Source: W0P28-013 sp963658575 (GTDB lineage: Bacteria > Bacteroidota > Bacteroidia > Bacteroidales > Paludibacteraceae). Taken from it: DNA of 12,701 nt. The notes under the pieces were generated by a model that was not told where the DNA came from, searched no databases, and worked only from the letters and a program-made list of their open reading frames with translations. Numbering within the stretch: the first letter of the stretch is position 1; each line of letters opens with the position of its first letter. Positions 1 to 7,482 of the stretch are shown here, piece after piece. The stretch covers positions 1 through 12,701 of the forward strand of contig CAVKQB010000061.1 in NCBI GenBank assembly GCA_963658575.1. The letters are read 5' to 3'. The translations under genes and the position numbers were made by a program.

Positions 1-56
1 TAACCAAATAACCAAATAACCAAATAACCAAATAACCAAATAACCAAATAACCAAC
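1..56 (+). repeat. TAACCAAA octamer tandem array
   Basis: Six perfect consecutive copies of TAACCAAA (1-48) are followed by a degenerate copy TAACCAAC (49-56). The array touches the window edge and may extend upstream. There is no G on this strand. The same octamer and its variant TAATCAAA recur at 7394-7449, and short relics occur at 11252-11264 and 11390-11402, always on the plus strand. Confidence 0.95.
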
Positions 57-57
57 A

Positions 58-198
58 ACTTTATACACTTTTCACTTTATAGACTTTACAGACTTTATAA
101 ACTTTCACACTTTCACACTTTCACACCTTCACACCTTATAAACTTTACAAACTTTATACACGTTTCACTTTATAGACTTTACAGACTTTATAAACTTT
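58..198 (+). repeat. Direct repeat pair of CTTTATAAA-type words
   Basis: The 48-bp segment at 58-105 recurs at 151-198 with a single difference (T to G at 162). Both copies are made of words such as ACTTTATAG, ACTTTACAG and ACTTTATAA, spaced about 9 nt apart. Between them lie three CTTTCACA octamers and one CCTTCACA octamer (102-133). The block looks like tandem duplication of low-complexity DNA. I see no open reading frame or RNA gene here. Confidence 0.9.
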
Positions 199-212
199 AC
201 AGACTTTATAAA

Positions 213-308
213 CTTTCACACTTTCACACTTTCACACTTTCACACTTTCACACTTTCACACCTTCACACCTTCACACCTTCACACCTTCACACCTTCACA
301 CCTTCACA
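213..308 (+). repeat. CTTTCACA / CCTTCACA octamer array
   Basis: Twelve uninterrupted octamers lie here: six CTTTCACA (213-260) followed by six CCTTCACA (261-308). The two variants are cleanly segregated, as expected if each expanded by replication slippage from a single variant copy. The array ends about 50 bp before the murG start. A related array of seven copies sits upstream of phoH (11437-11492). I see no convincing -33/-7 promoter in the remaining 309-357 stretch. Confidence 0.95.
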
Positions 309-357
309 CTTTATAAACTTTATAGACTTTTCACTTTACAAACTTTATAACTCAATC

Positions 358-1446
358 ATGAAAATTCTAATTTCTGGAGGAGGCACTGGCGGACACATTT
401 TTCCCGCTGTGAGCATTGCCAATGCGTTGCGCGAGGCACAACCCGATTGCGAAATTCTGTTTGTGGGCGCGCTCGGCCGCATGGAGATGGAGCGCGTGCC
501 AGCCGCTGGCTACAAAATCGTGGGCTTGCCCGTGCGCGGCTTCGACCGCAAAAATCCGCTGAAAAACATCGCTGTGCTGTGCGACCTGCTCAAAAGTATG
601 CACCAAGTGCGCCGCGTCATCAAGGAGTTTCGTCCCGATGTGGCGGTGGGCGTGGGCGGATATGCCAGCGGCGCAGCCATGAAAGTGGCGGCACGCATGG
701 GCATTCCCGTGCTGCTTCAGGAACAGAACGGATTTGCTGGCGTAACCAACAAACTGCTGAAAAACGATGCCGCCAAAATCTGCGTGGCATACGAAGGCAT
801 GGAACGCTTTTTCCCCGCCGACAAAATCATTCTCACAGGCAATCCGGTGCGCCAAAACCTGCTGAACGGCACCAAAGAGGAGGCCTACAAGGAGTTTGGC
901 TTCGCGCCCGACCGCAAAACGCTGCTCATCATCGGCGGAAGCCTCGGCGCACGCACCATCAACAACAGCGTGAAGGCGCACCTCGCCCAGCTGGCCGATA
1001 GCGGCATTCAGGTGCTGTGGCAGACCGGCAAATTCTACATCGACGATTGCCGCCGCGCCGCCGCGCCGTTTGCCAATCCGCGCTTGATAGTTACCGATTT
1101 CGTGAGTCGTATGGATTTGGCTTATGCCATGGCCGATTTGGTCGTTTCGCGTGCCGGAGCGAGCAGCATTTCGGAACTCTGCCTGCTGGGCAAGCCGAGC
1201 ATTTTGGTGCCGTCGCCCAACGTGGCCGAAGACCACCAGACGCACAACGCCATGGCGTTGGTCGACAAGCAGGCCGCCGTGCTGGTGAAAGATGCTGATG
1301 CGCAAAACGATTTGATAGCCACCGCCTTACGCCTGATAAACGACGACACGCGTCTCGCCGAACTTGCCACCAATGTCTCGGCCTTGGCACAGCGCGATTC
1401 TGCCCGCCGCATTGCCGACGAGGTATTGAAATTGGCAGCAAAATGA
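358..1446 (+). CDS. murG: UDP-GlcNAc:lipid I N-acetylglucosaminyltransferase MurG
   Basis: MurG transfers GlcNAc from UDP-GlcNAc onto lipid I to make lipid II, the last cytoplasmic-face step of peptidoglycan precursor synthesis. It is a peripheral inner-membrane GT-B glycosyltransferase. The 362-residue length is normal for the family. The N-terminal glycine loop GGGTGGH (residues 7-13) and the QEQNG motif (121-125) are present. The C-terminal domain has GGSLGAR (193-199) and the nucleotide-sugar-binding stretch RAGASSISEL...GKP...AEDHQ..NA (about 265-299). The ATG at 358 starts directly on the conserved first strand MKILISGGGTGGH, so the start is secure. It normally sits directly before murC in this phylum. 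Here an AT-rich restriction-modification cassette separates the two. The upstream DNA is a low-complexity repeat array rather than ftsW, so transcription may start within or before that array. Confidence 0.97.
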   Translation: MKILISGGGTGGHIFPAVSIANALREAQPDCEILFVGALGRMEMERVPAAGYKIVGLPVRGFDRKNPLKNIAVLCDLLKSMHQVRRVIKEFRPDVAVGVGGYASGAAMKVAARMGIPVLLQEQNGFAGVTNKLLKNDAAKICVAYEGMERFFPADKIILTGNPVRQNLLNGTKEEAYKEFGFAPDRKTLLIIGGSLGARTINNSVKAHLAQLADSGIQVLWQTGKFYIDDCRRAAAPFANPRLIVTDFVSRMDLAYAMADLVVSRAGASSISELCLLGKPSILVPSPNVAEDHQTHNAMALVDKQAAVLVKDADAQNDLIATALRLINDDTRLAELATNVSALAQRDSARRIADEVLKLAAK

Positions 1447-1453
1447 TATACAC

Positions 1454-1485
1454 TGTATAAACATTGTATGTACGTTGTATAAACA
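1454..1485 (+). promoter_or_regulatory. Paired TGTATAAACA repeats before the RM cassette
   Basis: TGTATAAACA occurs at 1454-1463 and again at 1476-1485, 22 bp apart start to start, about two helical turns. It lies in the 75-bp AT-rich gap between murG and the first methyltransferase. It could be an operator or promoter region for the cassette. It could equally be a degenerate relic of the CTTTATAAAC words seen upstream of murG. No TAnnTTTG box is visible here. Confidence 0.35.
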
Positions 1486-1521
1486 AATCGAGAGGAATAA
1501 AAGAAAAATTTGCATAATAAG

Positions 1522-2478
1522 ATGTACGATCGTTTTGGGGAAATGGGAATTCCGTTGCCGTCGGTAGAAGATCCGTTGGCACGCTATGGCTTCATATCTT
1601 CTCCAATGAATTATATCGGAGGAAAATATAAATTATTGCCGCAGATATTGCCGTTGTTTCCGAGAGATATTGATACATTTGTTGATTTATTCTGTGGCGG
1701 TTGTAATGTTGGAATAAATGCAACGGCAAAAAAAATTATTTTTAATGATAATCTCATTTTTTTGATTGATTTATACAAGTCGTTCCAACGATTGAGCAAT
1801 GAAAGAGTGTTTGAACACATCGAGAATCAAATTAAACGCTTTGATTTGTCGATAACGAACGACGAAGGGTACAAACAATTGCGCACGCTATATAACACAG
1901 ATAGAAATCCGTTGGATTTGTTTGTGCTTGTGGCATATTCTTTCAATCATCAAATCAGATTTAATAACTCACACGAATTTAACAATCCTTTTGGGCGCGA
2001 TAGGAGCAGTTTTAATCCAAAAATGCAAAGTAACTTGATAAACTTTTTGAATGTTTTGCACTCAAAAAATATTGAGTTTCTAGGTAAAAATTTTGATGAG
2101 TTTGACTTTTCTCTTCTCACAGAAAACGATTTTGTCTATTGCGACCCGCCATATCTGATAACTACAGGCACATACAACGACGGGAAACGAGGCTTCACTG
2201 GTTGGAGCGAAAAAGAAGAAAAAAAATTGTTAATTTTACTTTCCAATTTGAATGAGCGAAATATCAAATTTGGATTGTCGAATGTACTTGTTCATAAAGG
2301 TAAAACAAACTCTATTCTATTGAAATGGGTTCAAGAAAAAGATTTTTGTGTAACGCACATCGATAAAAATTATTCGAACTCGAATTATCATACCATCGAC
2401 AGAGATACAAATGCCACCGACGAGGTTTTAATCACAAATTATGTCCCAGTTAAACCGCAATTAACGCTCGATTTTTAA
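1522..2478 (+). CDS. DNA adenine N6-methyltransferase (D12 class), RM methylase 1
   Basis: This is a probable DNA adenine methyltransferase that protects one strand of the recognition site. From the ATG at 1522 it has 318 residues. Motif I, the SAM-binding loop, reads DLFCGG (about 55-60). The catalytic motif IV is DPPY (208-211) within VYCDPPYLITTGTY. The C-terminal part ends with TDEVLITNY, typical of Dam-like D12 enzymes. About 28 residues precede the usual MNYIGGKYKLL start of the fold. That start resembles the second half of fused FokI-type methylases more than Dam itself. An in-frame TTG at 1510 would add four residues, but the ATG is preferred. The gene is visibly AT-rich compared with murG and murC, indicating horizontal acquisition. 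The next methyltransferase begins 1 bp after the stop. The specificity cannot be read from the sequence. Confidence 0.88.
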   Translation: MYDRFGEMGIPLPSVEDPLARYGFISSPMNYIGGKYKLLPQILPLFPRDIDTFVDLFCGGCNVGINATAKKIIFNDNLIFLIDLYKSFQRLSNERVFEHIENQIKRFDLSITNDEGYKQLRTLYNTDRNPLDLFVLVAYSFNHQIRFNNSHEFNNPFGRDRSSFNPKMQSNLINFLNVLHSKNIEFLGKNFDEFDFSLLTENDFVYCDPPYLITTGTYNDGKRGFTGWSEKEEKKLLILLSNLNERNIKFGLSNVLVHKGKTNSILLKWVQEKDFCVTHIDKNYSNSNYHTIDRDTNATDEVLITNYVPVKPQLTLDF

Positions 2479-2479
2479 G

Positions 2480-3544
2480 ATGCGATACATTGGAAACAAG
2501 GAAAATATTATCGACAAAATTTACCAATTTCTATTGGCAAATGGCGTTGTTGGAGAATCATTTTTCGATTTTTTTTCTGGTACTACCAACGTCGCCCGTT
2601 TTTATAAAAGTTTGGGTTATACGATATTTTCGTCCGATATAATGTACCTTTCGTATTGTCTGCAAAAAGCCTATATCGAGAATAATGATGAGCCAAAGTT
2701 TGAAAAGTTAATTCCGATTGTTTCGCAATCGAAAATGAATAATACTCTTTTTGTAACTCCATTGGATTTGGTTGTAGATTATCTCGATAAGATTCCCGAT
2801 GTTCGAGGATTTATCTATGATAACTATACGCCAGAGGGAACGAAAAACTTGCCGCAACCGCGAATGTACTTTAGTACCGAAAATGGATTGAGAATCGATG
2901 CTATACGACAACAAATTGAAAAATGGAAAGACGATGGATTGCTGACAGATAGCGAGTATTACATACTTCTTACTTGCCTGATAGAGACAGTGTCGTTCTA
3001 TGCCAATGTGGCTGGTGTTTATGCCGCCTTTTATAAAAAATGGGATCCACGCGCCATGAAAAGGCTCGAAATGCGGACTATAAAAATTTGCAGCAACAAC
3101 AAAACAAATTGTGTCTATAATTGTAATAGTTTGGATTTGGCCGAAAAGATAGATGTCGACATCTTGTACCTCGACCCTCCATATAACAATCGCCAATACT
3201 TGCCGAATTATCATCTGCTCGAAACGATTGCACGATATGATAGACCTGCGATAAGTGGTGTAACGGGCATGAGGCAATACAACGGACAAAAATCTTCGTT
3301 TTGCAACGTCAAGACTGCGTTACACGATTTGGATTTAGTTGCTCGAAAAGCACGTTACAAGTATTTTGTATTGAGCTACAATTCCGAGGGAATAATGCCT
3401 CAAAATGAAATTATTGATACTCTTTCGCAATATGGCGAGGTGAGGTTAGAACAATTCCAATATGCGCGGTTCAAAAGCAATAATAACGGGCTCTCACAAA
3501 CTAAAAAACATGTATTCGAACAACTTTATATTTTGACCAAATGA
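2480..3544 (+). CDS. DNA adenine N6-methyltransferase (FokI/NlaIII-like D12), RM methylase 2
   Basis: This is a second, clearly different D12-class adenine methyltransferase of 354 residues. It opens with MRYIGNKENI, has motif I DFFSGT (30-35), and carries catalytic DPPY (232-235) followed by NNRQYLPNYHLLET. Together with the central NVAGVYAAFYKKWDPRA stretch (176-192), this matches what I recall of the NlaIII type and the N-terminal half of FokI-type methylases. Two non-identical methylases next to one nuclease are usual when the recognition site is asymmetric and each strand needs its own enzyme, as in type IIS systems. It starts 1 bp after methylase 1 and overlaps the nuclease gene by 4 bp (ATGA), so the three are almost certainly translationally coupled. 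Composition is AT-rich like its partners. The exact target is unknown. Confidence 0.9.
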   Translation: MRYIGNKENIIDKIYQFLLANGVVGESFFDFFSGTTNVARFYKSLGYTIFSSDIMYLSYCLQKAYIENNDEPKFEKLIPIVSQSKMNNTLFVTPLDLVVDYLDKIPDVRGFIYDNYTPEGTKNLPQPRMYFSTENGLRIDAIRQQIEKWKDDGLLTDSEYYILLTCLIETVSFYANVAGVYAAFYKKWDPRAMKRLEMRTIKICSNNKTNCVYNCNSLDLAEKIDVDILYLDPPYNNRQYLPNYHLLETIARYDRPAISGVTGMRQYNGQKSSFCNVKTALHDLDLVARKARYKYFVLSYNSEGIMPQNEIIDTLSQYGEVRLEQFQYARFKSNNNGLSQTKKHVFEQLYILTK

Positions 3545-4941
3545 GTGCAGATAGAAAAAATATCTGGATTTTAACAGAAGAACGGCCTAAAAAGGTGGTT
3601 CTTGAACAAATTTTTGCCTATTTTGCCCAAGATCAAAAGTGTGGTTTCTTCGGCGATAGCATTCGCATATTACCACTACTCGACAAAAATAAGTGCTTCG
3701 ATTTTACTTACGAGGTTATTGGCTTTACATGCGCAAAAGTTAATCGCATTTTTCTGAAAACAGTTTCTGGTTCGTCAAGTTTTACAGATTTTTTGGTTTT
3801 TTATCAAGACAAGCAGCCAAATGTTCACGATGTTCCCATTTATGCGATAGAAGAGACTAAAACCGATGACAAAGAAAGTCGGAATACGGGCGTTTTTCAG
3901 CGTTGCTCGAAGTTTGTTTTTATTCAGAATTATTATCCATCTGCTCAAAAAATAATGCTCTATGCTTTGCAGGTAGGACAGAAAGAAAGGCCATCGGCGA
4001 CCTATGTGTTTGGAACGCGCCTATTGCTCACTTTGGGCGTGATAATTCTTGGCAAACAACTCGACTCTAAAATTTTTAGACCGTTCGAAACCATCGATGA
4101 AATAATTGAATGCAAAAACTCGATGCGCCGTCCTCCTATTGGCAATGTGCCAATTCTTCTCAAAAAAACGGTAACAAAAATCCAAATATCAGGTCGCCTT
4201 TATAAAAATAATTCTCTCGCACACGACCCCAACATTGGAGCATTGACCATCTTGGCAGCGGTTTTGCGAAAACTTGGTTGGAAAAAAGAGATTGAGATAA
4301 CCCAACACGGACTTTTGCAATCTCATGTTGGTGCAACAAACAAATTTGTGCAAATTGCCAACCAACTGAATGTAAAATTGCAAGGATTGACTATTCCCAA
4401 TGCCGTGCTTCCTACCAATTATTGGCACTACGATGTTACGGGTGAAAAATTAGGCACAATTTTCATTCATATTGTAGTCGAAAATTTTACGGAAAGTTAT
4501 TCCGTGTTCGAAAATCACGCTGGCTGCGAAAAAGGCTATTTTATGACCGCCGATGGTAAACACATACCGCTTGCGAAATATACTGATAGAACCGCTTATA
4601 AGGCAGGTGATAAAGATAAAATTGTTTCAATCCCAGATTTGGTCTTGCTTGATATAAAGGAATCCGAAGCCATTACAATAGAGGGCAAAAAATATGCATT
4701 TCGTCAAAAAGGGATATGCGAACTTGCAGGATACGATGCTTTCGAACAGATGTATTTGAAAAAGTATTATCCCAATTTTAAGGTTGTTCGTACTGTCGTT
4801 TTGTATGGCAGCCACGAACAAAAAATCGCTGAAGTGCAAGTTGGATTTTTGCTGAATGCCGATGGAAAACTTGTACTTGGAGTGAAAGCACCAAAACTTT
4901 TCAAAAGGGCGATAGAAAATTTACTCGATTTTTGGGCATAA
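3541..4941 (+). CDS. Putative type II (IIS-like) restriction endonuclease
   Basis: This 466-residue protein is coupled to the two methylases and is the likely cognate endonuclease. I do not recognise a characterised member. Near the N-terminus, FTDFLVFY (D83) is followed by IEETK (E105, K107) and then SRNTGVFQR. This fits a PD-(D/E)XK core with a conserved downstream Gln/Arg helix. Nearer the C-terminus, IPD (D366) is followed 15 residues later by EGK (E381, K383) and a helix ending YDAFEQMYLKKYYP. This is a second possible PD-(D/E)XK core. The middle (about 228-262, DPNIGALTILAAVLRKLGW...) may belong to DNA recognition. No helicase, ATPase or HNH motif is visible, which argues against type I or III. 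The start overlaps the preceding stop codon. The stop lies 48 bp before murC. Nuclease function rests on context plus motifs. Confidence 0.7.
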   Translation: MSADRKNIWILTEERPKKVVLEQIFAYFAQDQKCGFFGDSIRILPLLDKNKCFDFTYEVIGFTCAKVNRIFLKTVSGSSSFTDFLVFYQDKQPNVHDVPIYAIEETKTDDKESRNTGVFQRCSKFVFIQNYYPSAQKIMLYALQVGQKERPSATYVFGTRLLLTLGVIILGKQLDSKIFRPFETIDEIIECKNSMRRPPIGNVPILLKKTVTKIQISGRLYKNNSLAHDPNIGALTILAAVLRKLGWKKEIEITQHGLLQSHVGATNKFVQIANQLNVKLQGLTIPNAVLPTNYWHYDVTGEKLGTIFIHIVVENFTESYSVFENHAGCEKGYFMTADGKHIPLAKYTDRTAYKAGDKDKIVSIPDLVLLDIKESEAITIEGKKYAFRQKGICELAGYDAFEQMYLKKYYPNFKVVRTVVLYGSHEQKIAEVQVGFLLNADGKLVLGVKAPKLFKRAIENLLDFWA

Positions 4942-4989
4942 GAGCAAAACGACAATTTGTATATACATTCGCATATAAAATAGCATAAA

Positions 4990-6348
4990 ATGCAGTACAA
5001 AAATTTTTATTTTCTGGGTATTGGCGGCATTGGCATGAGCGCGATTGCACGCTATTTCAAGGCAAAAGGCTACGCCGTGGCCGGCTACGACCGCACGCGC
5101 AGCGAACTCTGTCGCGAGTTGGAGGCCGAGGGCATCGCCATACACTACACCGACGATGTGGCGCAAATCGCTCCCGATTTTCTGCACAAAGAATCGACGC
5201 TGGTGGTCTATACGCCCGCCATTCCAGCCGAACACAGCGAATTGGTCTATTTTCGGCAAAACGGTTTCACCGTTCAGAAACGGGCGCAGGTGTTGGGCGA
5301 GGTTACGCGCCTCGAACGCGGCCTGTGCGTGGCTGGCACGCATGGCAAAACCACCACTTCGACCATGCTGGCGCACCTGCTCAAACAGAGCCACGTCGAT
5401 TGCAATGCTTTTCTCGGCGGCATCTCCAAAAATTACACGAGCAATCTGCTGCTCTCCGATACGAGCGATTTGGTGGTCATCGAGGCCGACGAGTTCGACC
5501 GTTCGTTCCATCACCTCACGCCCTACATGGCGGTGGTTACGGCTGTCGATGCCGACCATCTCGACATCTACGGCACGCACGAGGCCTATCTCGAAAGTTT
5601 TGCGCACTTCACGTCGCTTATCGTCGAGGGCGGCTGCCTGCTGATGAAAAAAGGCATCGCTTTGCAGCCGCGTTTGGGGCAAAACGTGCGGCTCTACACC
5701 TATTCTGCCACCGAAATGGCCGATTTTTACGCCGAAAACGTGCGCATCGGTCATGGCACGATTGTGTTCGATTTTGTTACGCCTACCGAAACGGTTCGCG
5801 ACATCGAATTGGGTGTGCCAGTGCTGGTGAATATCGAAAATGGCGTGGCGGCGATGGCCGTGGCGTGGCTCAATGGCGTAACAGCCGACGAATTGCGCAG
5901 CGGCATGAAGTCGTACGCAGGCATTCGCCGCCGGTTCGAGACGTGGCTCAAAACCGACCGCCTGACCATCATCGACGATTATGCGCATCACCCTGTGGAG
6001 TTGGAGTCGAGCATCAAATCGGTGAAGGCGTTGTATGCCGACAAAAAGGTGCTTGGTGTGTTTCAGCCGCACCTCTACACACGCACACGCGACTTTCACA
6101 GCGCGTTTGCCGCCGCTCTGTCGCACCTCGACGAGGCGGTTTTGGTCGAACTCTATCCAGCGCGCGAGCAACCCATTCCGGGCATCTCGTCGAAAACGAT
6201 TTACGACGAGGTAACCTGCCCGAAACATCTGACTACCAAGGCCGAACTGATTGATTTTCTGAAAACGCAACGTTTCGATGTGCTGCTCACGCTTGGCGCG
6301 GGCGACCTCGATACGATGCTTCCGCAGATTGTCGATGCTTTGAAATGA
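4990..6348 (+). CDS. murC: UDP-N-acetylmuramate--L-alanine ligase MurC
   Basis: MurC ligates L-alanine to UDP-MurNAc using ATP. This is the first amino-acid addition of the peptidoglycan stem peptide, and it occurs in the cytoplasm. The 452-residue length is typical. The N-terminal Rossmann loop GIGGIGMS (10-17) binds UDP-MurNAc. The P-loop is GTHGKTTTS (116-124). EADEFDRSF (165-173) and the DADHLDIYGT stretch (187-196) belong to the central ATPase domain. DDYAHHP (329-335) marks the C-terminal domain of Mur ligases. It resumes the division cluster after the RM cassette, and its GC-rich codons match murG. The upstream 48-bp gap is AT-rich with no strong promoter, so it may depend on read-through from the cassette. 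ftsQ follows after 10 bp. A long antisense frame across this gene is a composition artefact. Confidence 0.97.
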   Translation: MQYKNFYFLGIGGIGMSAIARYFKAKGYAVAGYDRTRSELCRELEAEGIAIHYTDDVAQIAPDFLHKESTLVVYTPAIPAEHSELVYFRQNGFTVQKRAQVLGEVTRLERGLCVAGTHGKTTTSTMLAHLLKQSHVDCNAFLGGISKNYTSNLLLSDTSDLVVIEADEFDRSFHHLTPYMAVVTAVDADHLDIYGTHEAYLESFAHFTSLIVEGGCLLMKKGIALQPRLGQNVRLYTYSATEMADFYAENVRIGHGTIVFDFVTPTETVRDIELGVPVLVNIENGVAAMAVAWLNGVTADELRSGMKSYAGIRRRFETWLKTDRLTIIDDYAHHPVELESSIKSVKALYADKKVLGVFQPHLYTRTRDFHSAFAAALSHLDEAVLVELYPAREQPIPGISSKTIYDEVTCPKHLTTKAELIDFLKTQRFDVLLTLGAGDLDTMLPQIVDALK

Positions 6349-6358
6349 TTTTTCGCTC

Positions 6359-7102
6359 ATGAAATGGCTTCGTAACATACTGATAATCATTTGCATAGTT
6401 GCATTGGCTGCCTATTTGATTTGCGCGGTGGTGTTTGTGTCGCCGCTGGTCGATGGGCATATTTGTCAGCGTGTCGAAGCGCGCATACTCGATAGCGACG
6501 AGTTGGGTTTTATCGACGAAAAGGACATCGTGGCGCAGTTGGGACGTGCGCACCAAAAGTATATTGGCGTGCCTTTTTCCGACATCGATTGCCAGCAGGT
6601 CGAGGTCGAGATAGCAAAAAATCCGTTTGTCGGGCGTGTGGCTTGCTACTACACGTCGTCGGGGGCTTTGCGGATTGATGTGCGGCAGCGTCGCCCGAAA
6701 TTCCGCGTGATGACACCCTACGGCAACTATTACATCGACGACACACGCCACCGAATGCCCACCTCGACGCGCTTCAGCGTGTATGTGCCTGTGGTTACGG
6801 GCTTTGTGGACGAGGCGTTTTTGTGCGGCGCGCTCTACGATTTTATCGAGAAAATTGGCGACGACGATTTTTGGTCGAATCAAATCACGCAAATCCGCAT
6901 TTTTCCGAACTACGAATTGGCTTTGACACCGCGCATTGGCAACCACACCATTCGTTTGGGCACGCTCGACAACGCCGACGAAAAACTGGAAAAAATGCGC
7001 ACGTTCTACCGCAAAGGGTTGCCGTATGTCGGCTGGAACCGCTATAGCGTAATCGACTTACGCTACCGCAATCAGGTGGTTTGCACCAAAAGGCAAAATT
7101 AG
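6359..7102 (+). CDS. ftsQ: Cell division protein FtsQ/DivIB
   Basis: FtsQ is a bitopic inner-membrane divisome protein that links FtsZ/FtsA-side components to FtsL/FtsB and the septal synthase. The 247-residue product has a short cytoplasmic tail (MKWLRN), one hydrophobic membrane helix (about 7-28), and a periplasmic part. That part starts with a POTRA-like region containing FIDEKDIVAQL and VEIAKNPFVGRV, followed by a beta domain including DVRQRRPKFRVM and YYIDDT. This is the standard FtsQ layout, and sequence conservation is otherwise low, as usual for the family. It starts 10 bp after murC, so the two are probably co-transcribed. Unusually, ftsA does not follow immediately: a 442-bp repeat-rich spacer intervenes. 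Confidence 0.93.
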   Translation: MKWLRNILIIICIVALAAYLICAVVFVSPLVDGHICQRVEARILDSDELGFIDEKDIVAQLGRAHQKYIGVPFSDIDCQQVEVEIAKNPFVGRVACYYTSSGALRIDVRQRRPKFRVMTPYGNYYIDDTRHRMPTSTRFSVYVPVVTGFVDEAFLCGALYDFIEKIGDDDFWSNQITQIRIFPNYELALTPRIGNHTIRLGTLDNADEKLEKMRTFYRKGLPYVGWNRYSVIDLRYRNQVVCTKRQN

Positions 7103-7153
7103 TTTTAGTAGCAAGATACAAGTAGCAAGACAATTAGAACAAAGAACAAAGAG

Positions 7154-7209
7154 CAAAGACTTTTTAATTATTCAATTATCTAATTTCCAATTATTTAATC
7201 AATTTCAGA
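7154..7209 (+). repeat. 56-bp direct repeat, copy 1
   Basis: This is identical over 56 bp to 7300-7355, 146 bp downstream. It begins CAAAGAC and ends AATTTCAGA. A third, shorter copy with one difference over 43 bp lies at 11318-11360 upstream of phoH, and a partial rearranged copy is at 11205-11250. Confidence 0.95.
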
Positions 7210-7299
7210 CTGATAATTTAGTAGCAAGATATGAGTAGCAAGTCGCAAGAAAAAGGTGAGAGGTTATAGGTGAGAGAGTAAAGAACATAGAACAAAGAA

Positions 7300-7355
7300 C
7301 AAAGACTTTTTAATTATTCAATTATCTAATTTCCAATTATTTAATCAATTTCAGA
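7300..7355 (+). repeat. 56-bp direct repeat, copy 2
   Basis: This is the second identical copy of the block at 7154-7209. It runs directly into four TTTCAGA-type heptamers and the word CAGATTGTCG, which also follows the phoH-side copy. Confidence 0.95.
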
Positions 7356-7469
7356 TTTCAGATTTCAAATTTCAGATTGTCGAATCAGTCAAATAACCAA
7401 ATAATCAAATAATCAAATAACCCAATAACCAAATAATCAAATAATCAGAAACTTAGAAACAACGAGAAA

Positions 7470-7482
7470 CGTGCGAAGCACG
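7470..7482. other. Small perfect hairpin CGTGC-GAA-GCACG
   Basis: A 5-bp perfect inverted repeat with a GAA loop is flanked on both sides by GAGAAAC (7464-7470 and 7482-7488). It lies 63 bp before the ftsA start and ends the repeat mosaic. It could be a leader structure or a small protein-binding site. There is no direct evidence for either. Confidence 0.5.

Noticed and set aside
1..311. CRISPR array
   Set aside because: Units are 8-9 nt in direct tandem without unique spacers and without nearby cas genes; this is simple-sequence repeat DNA.
1510..1521. TTG start four codons upstream for methylase 1
   Set aside because: The ATG at 1522 is in frame and a better start; the four extra residues carry no conserved feature.
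4942..4989. Promoter for murC (TTTG at 4956 with TAGCATAA at 4981)
   Set aside because: Only the TA of the -7 box matches and the TTTG part is missing, so the match is no better than chance in AT-rich DNA.
4921..6396. Long antisense open frame (491 codons) opposite murC
   Set aside because: It mirrors the GC-biased codons of murC, spans its whole length, has no recognisable domain and is His/Arg/Ala-rich as expected of a shadow frame.
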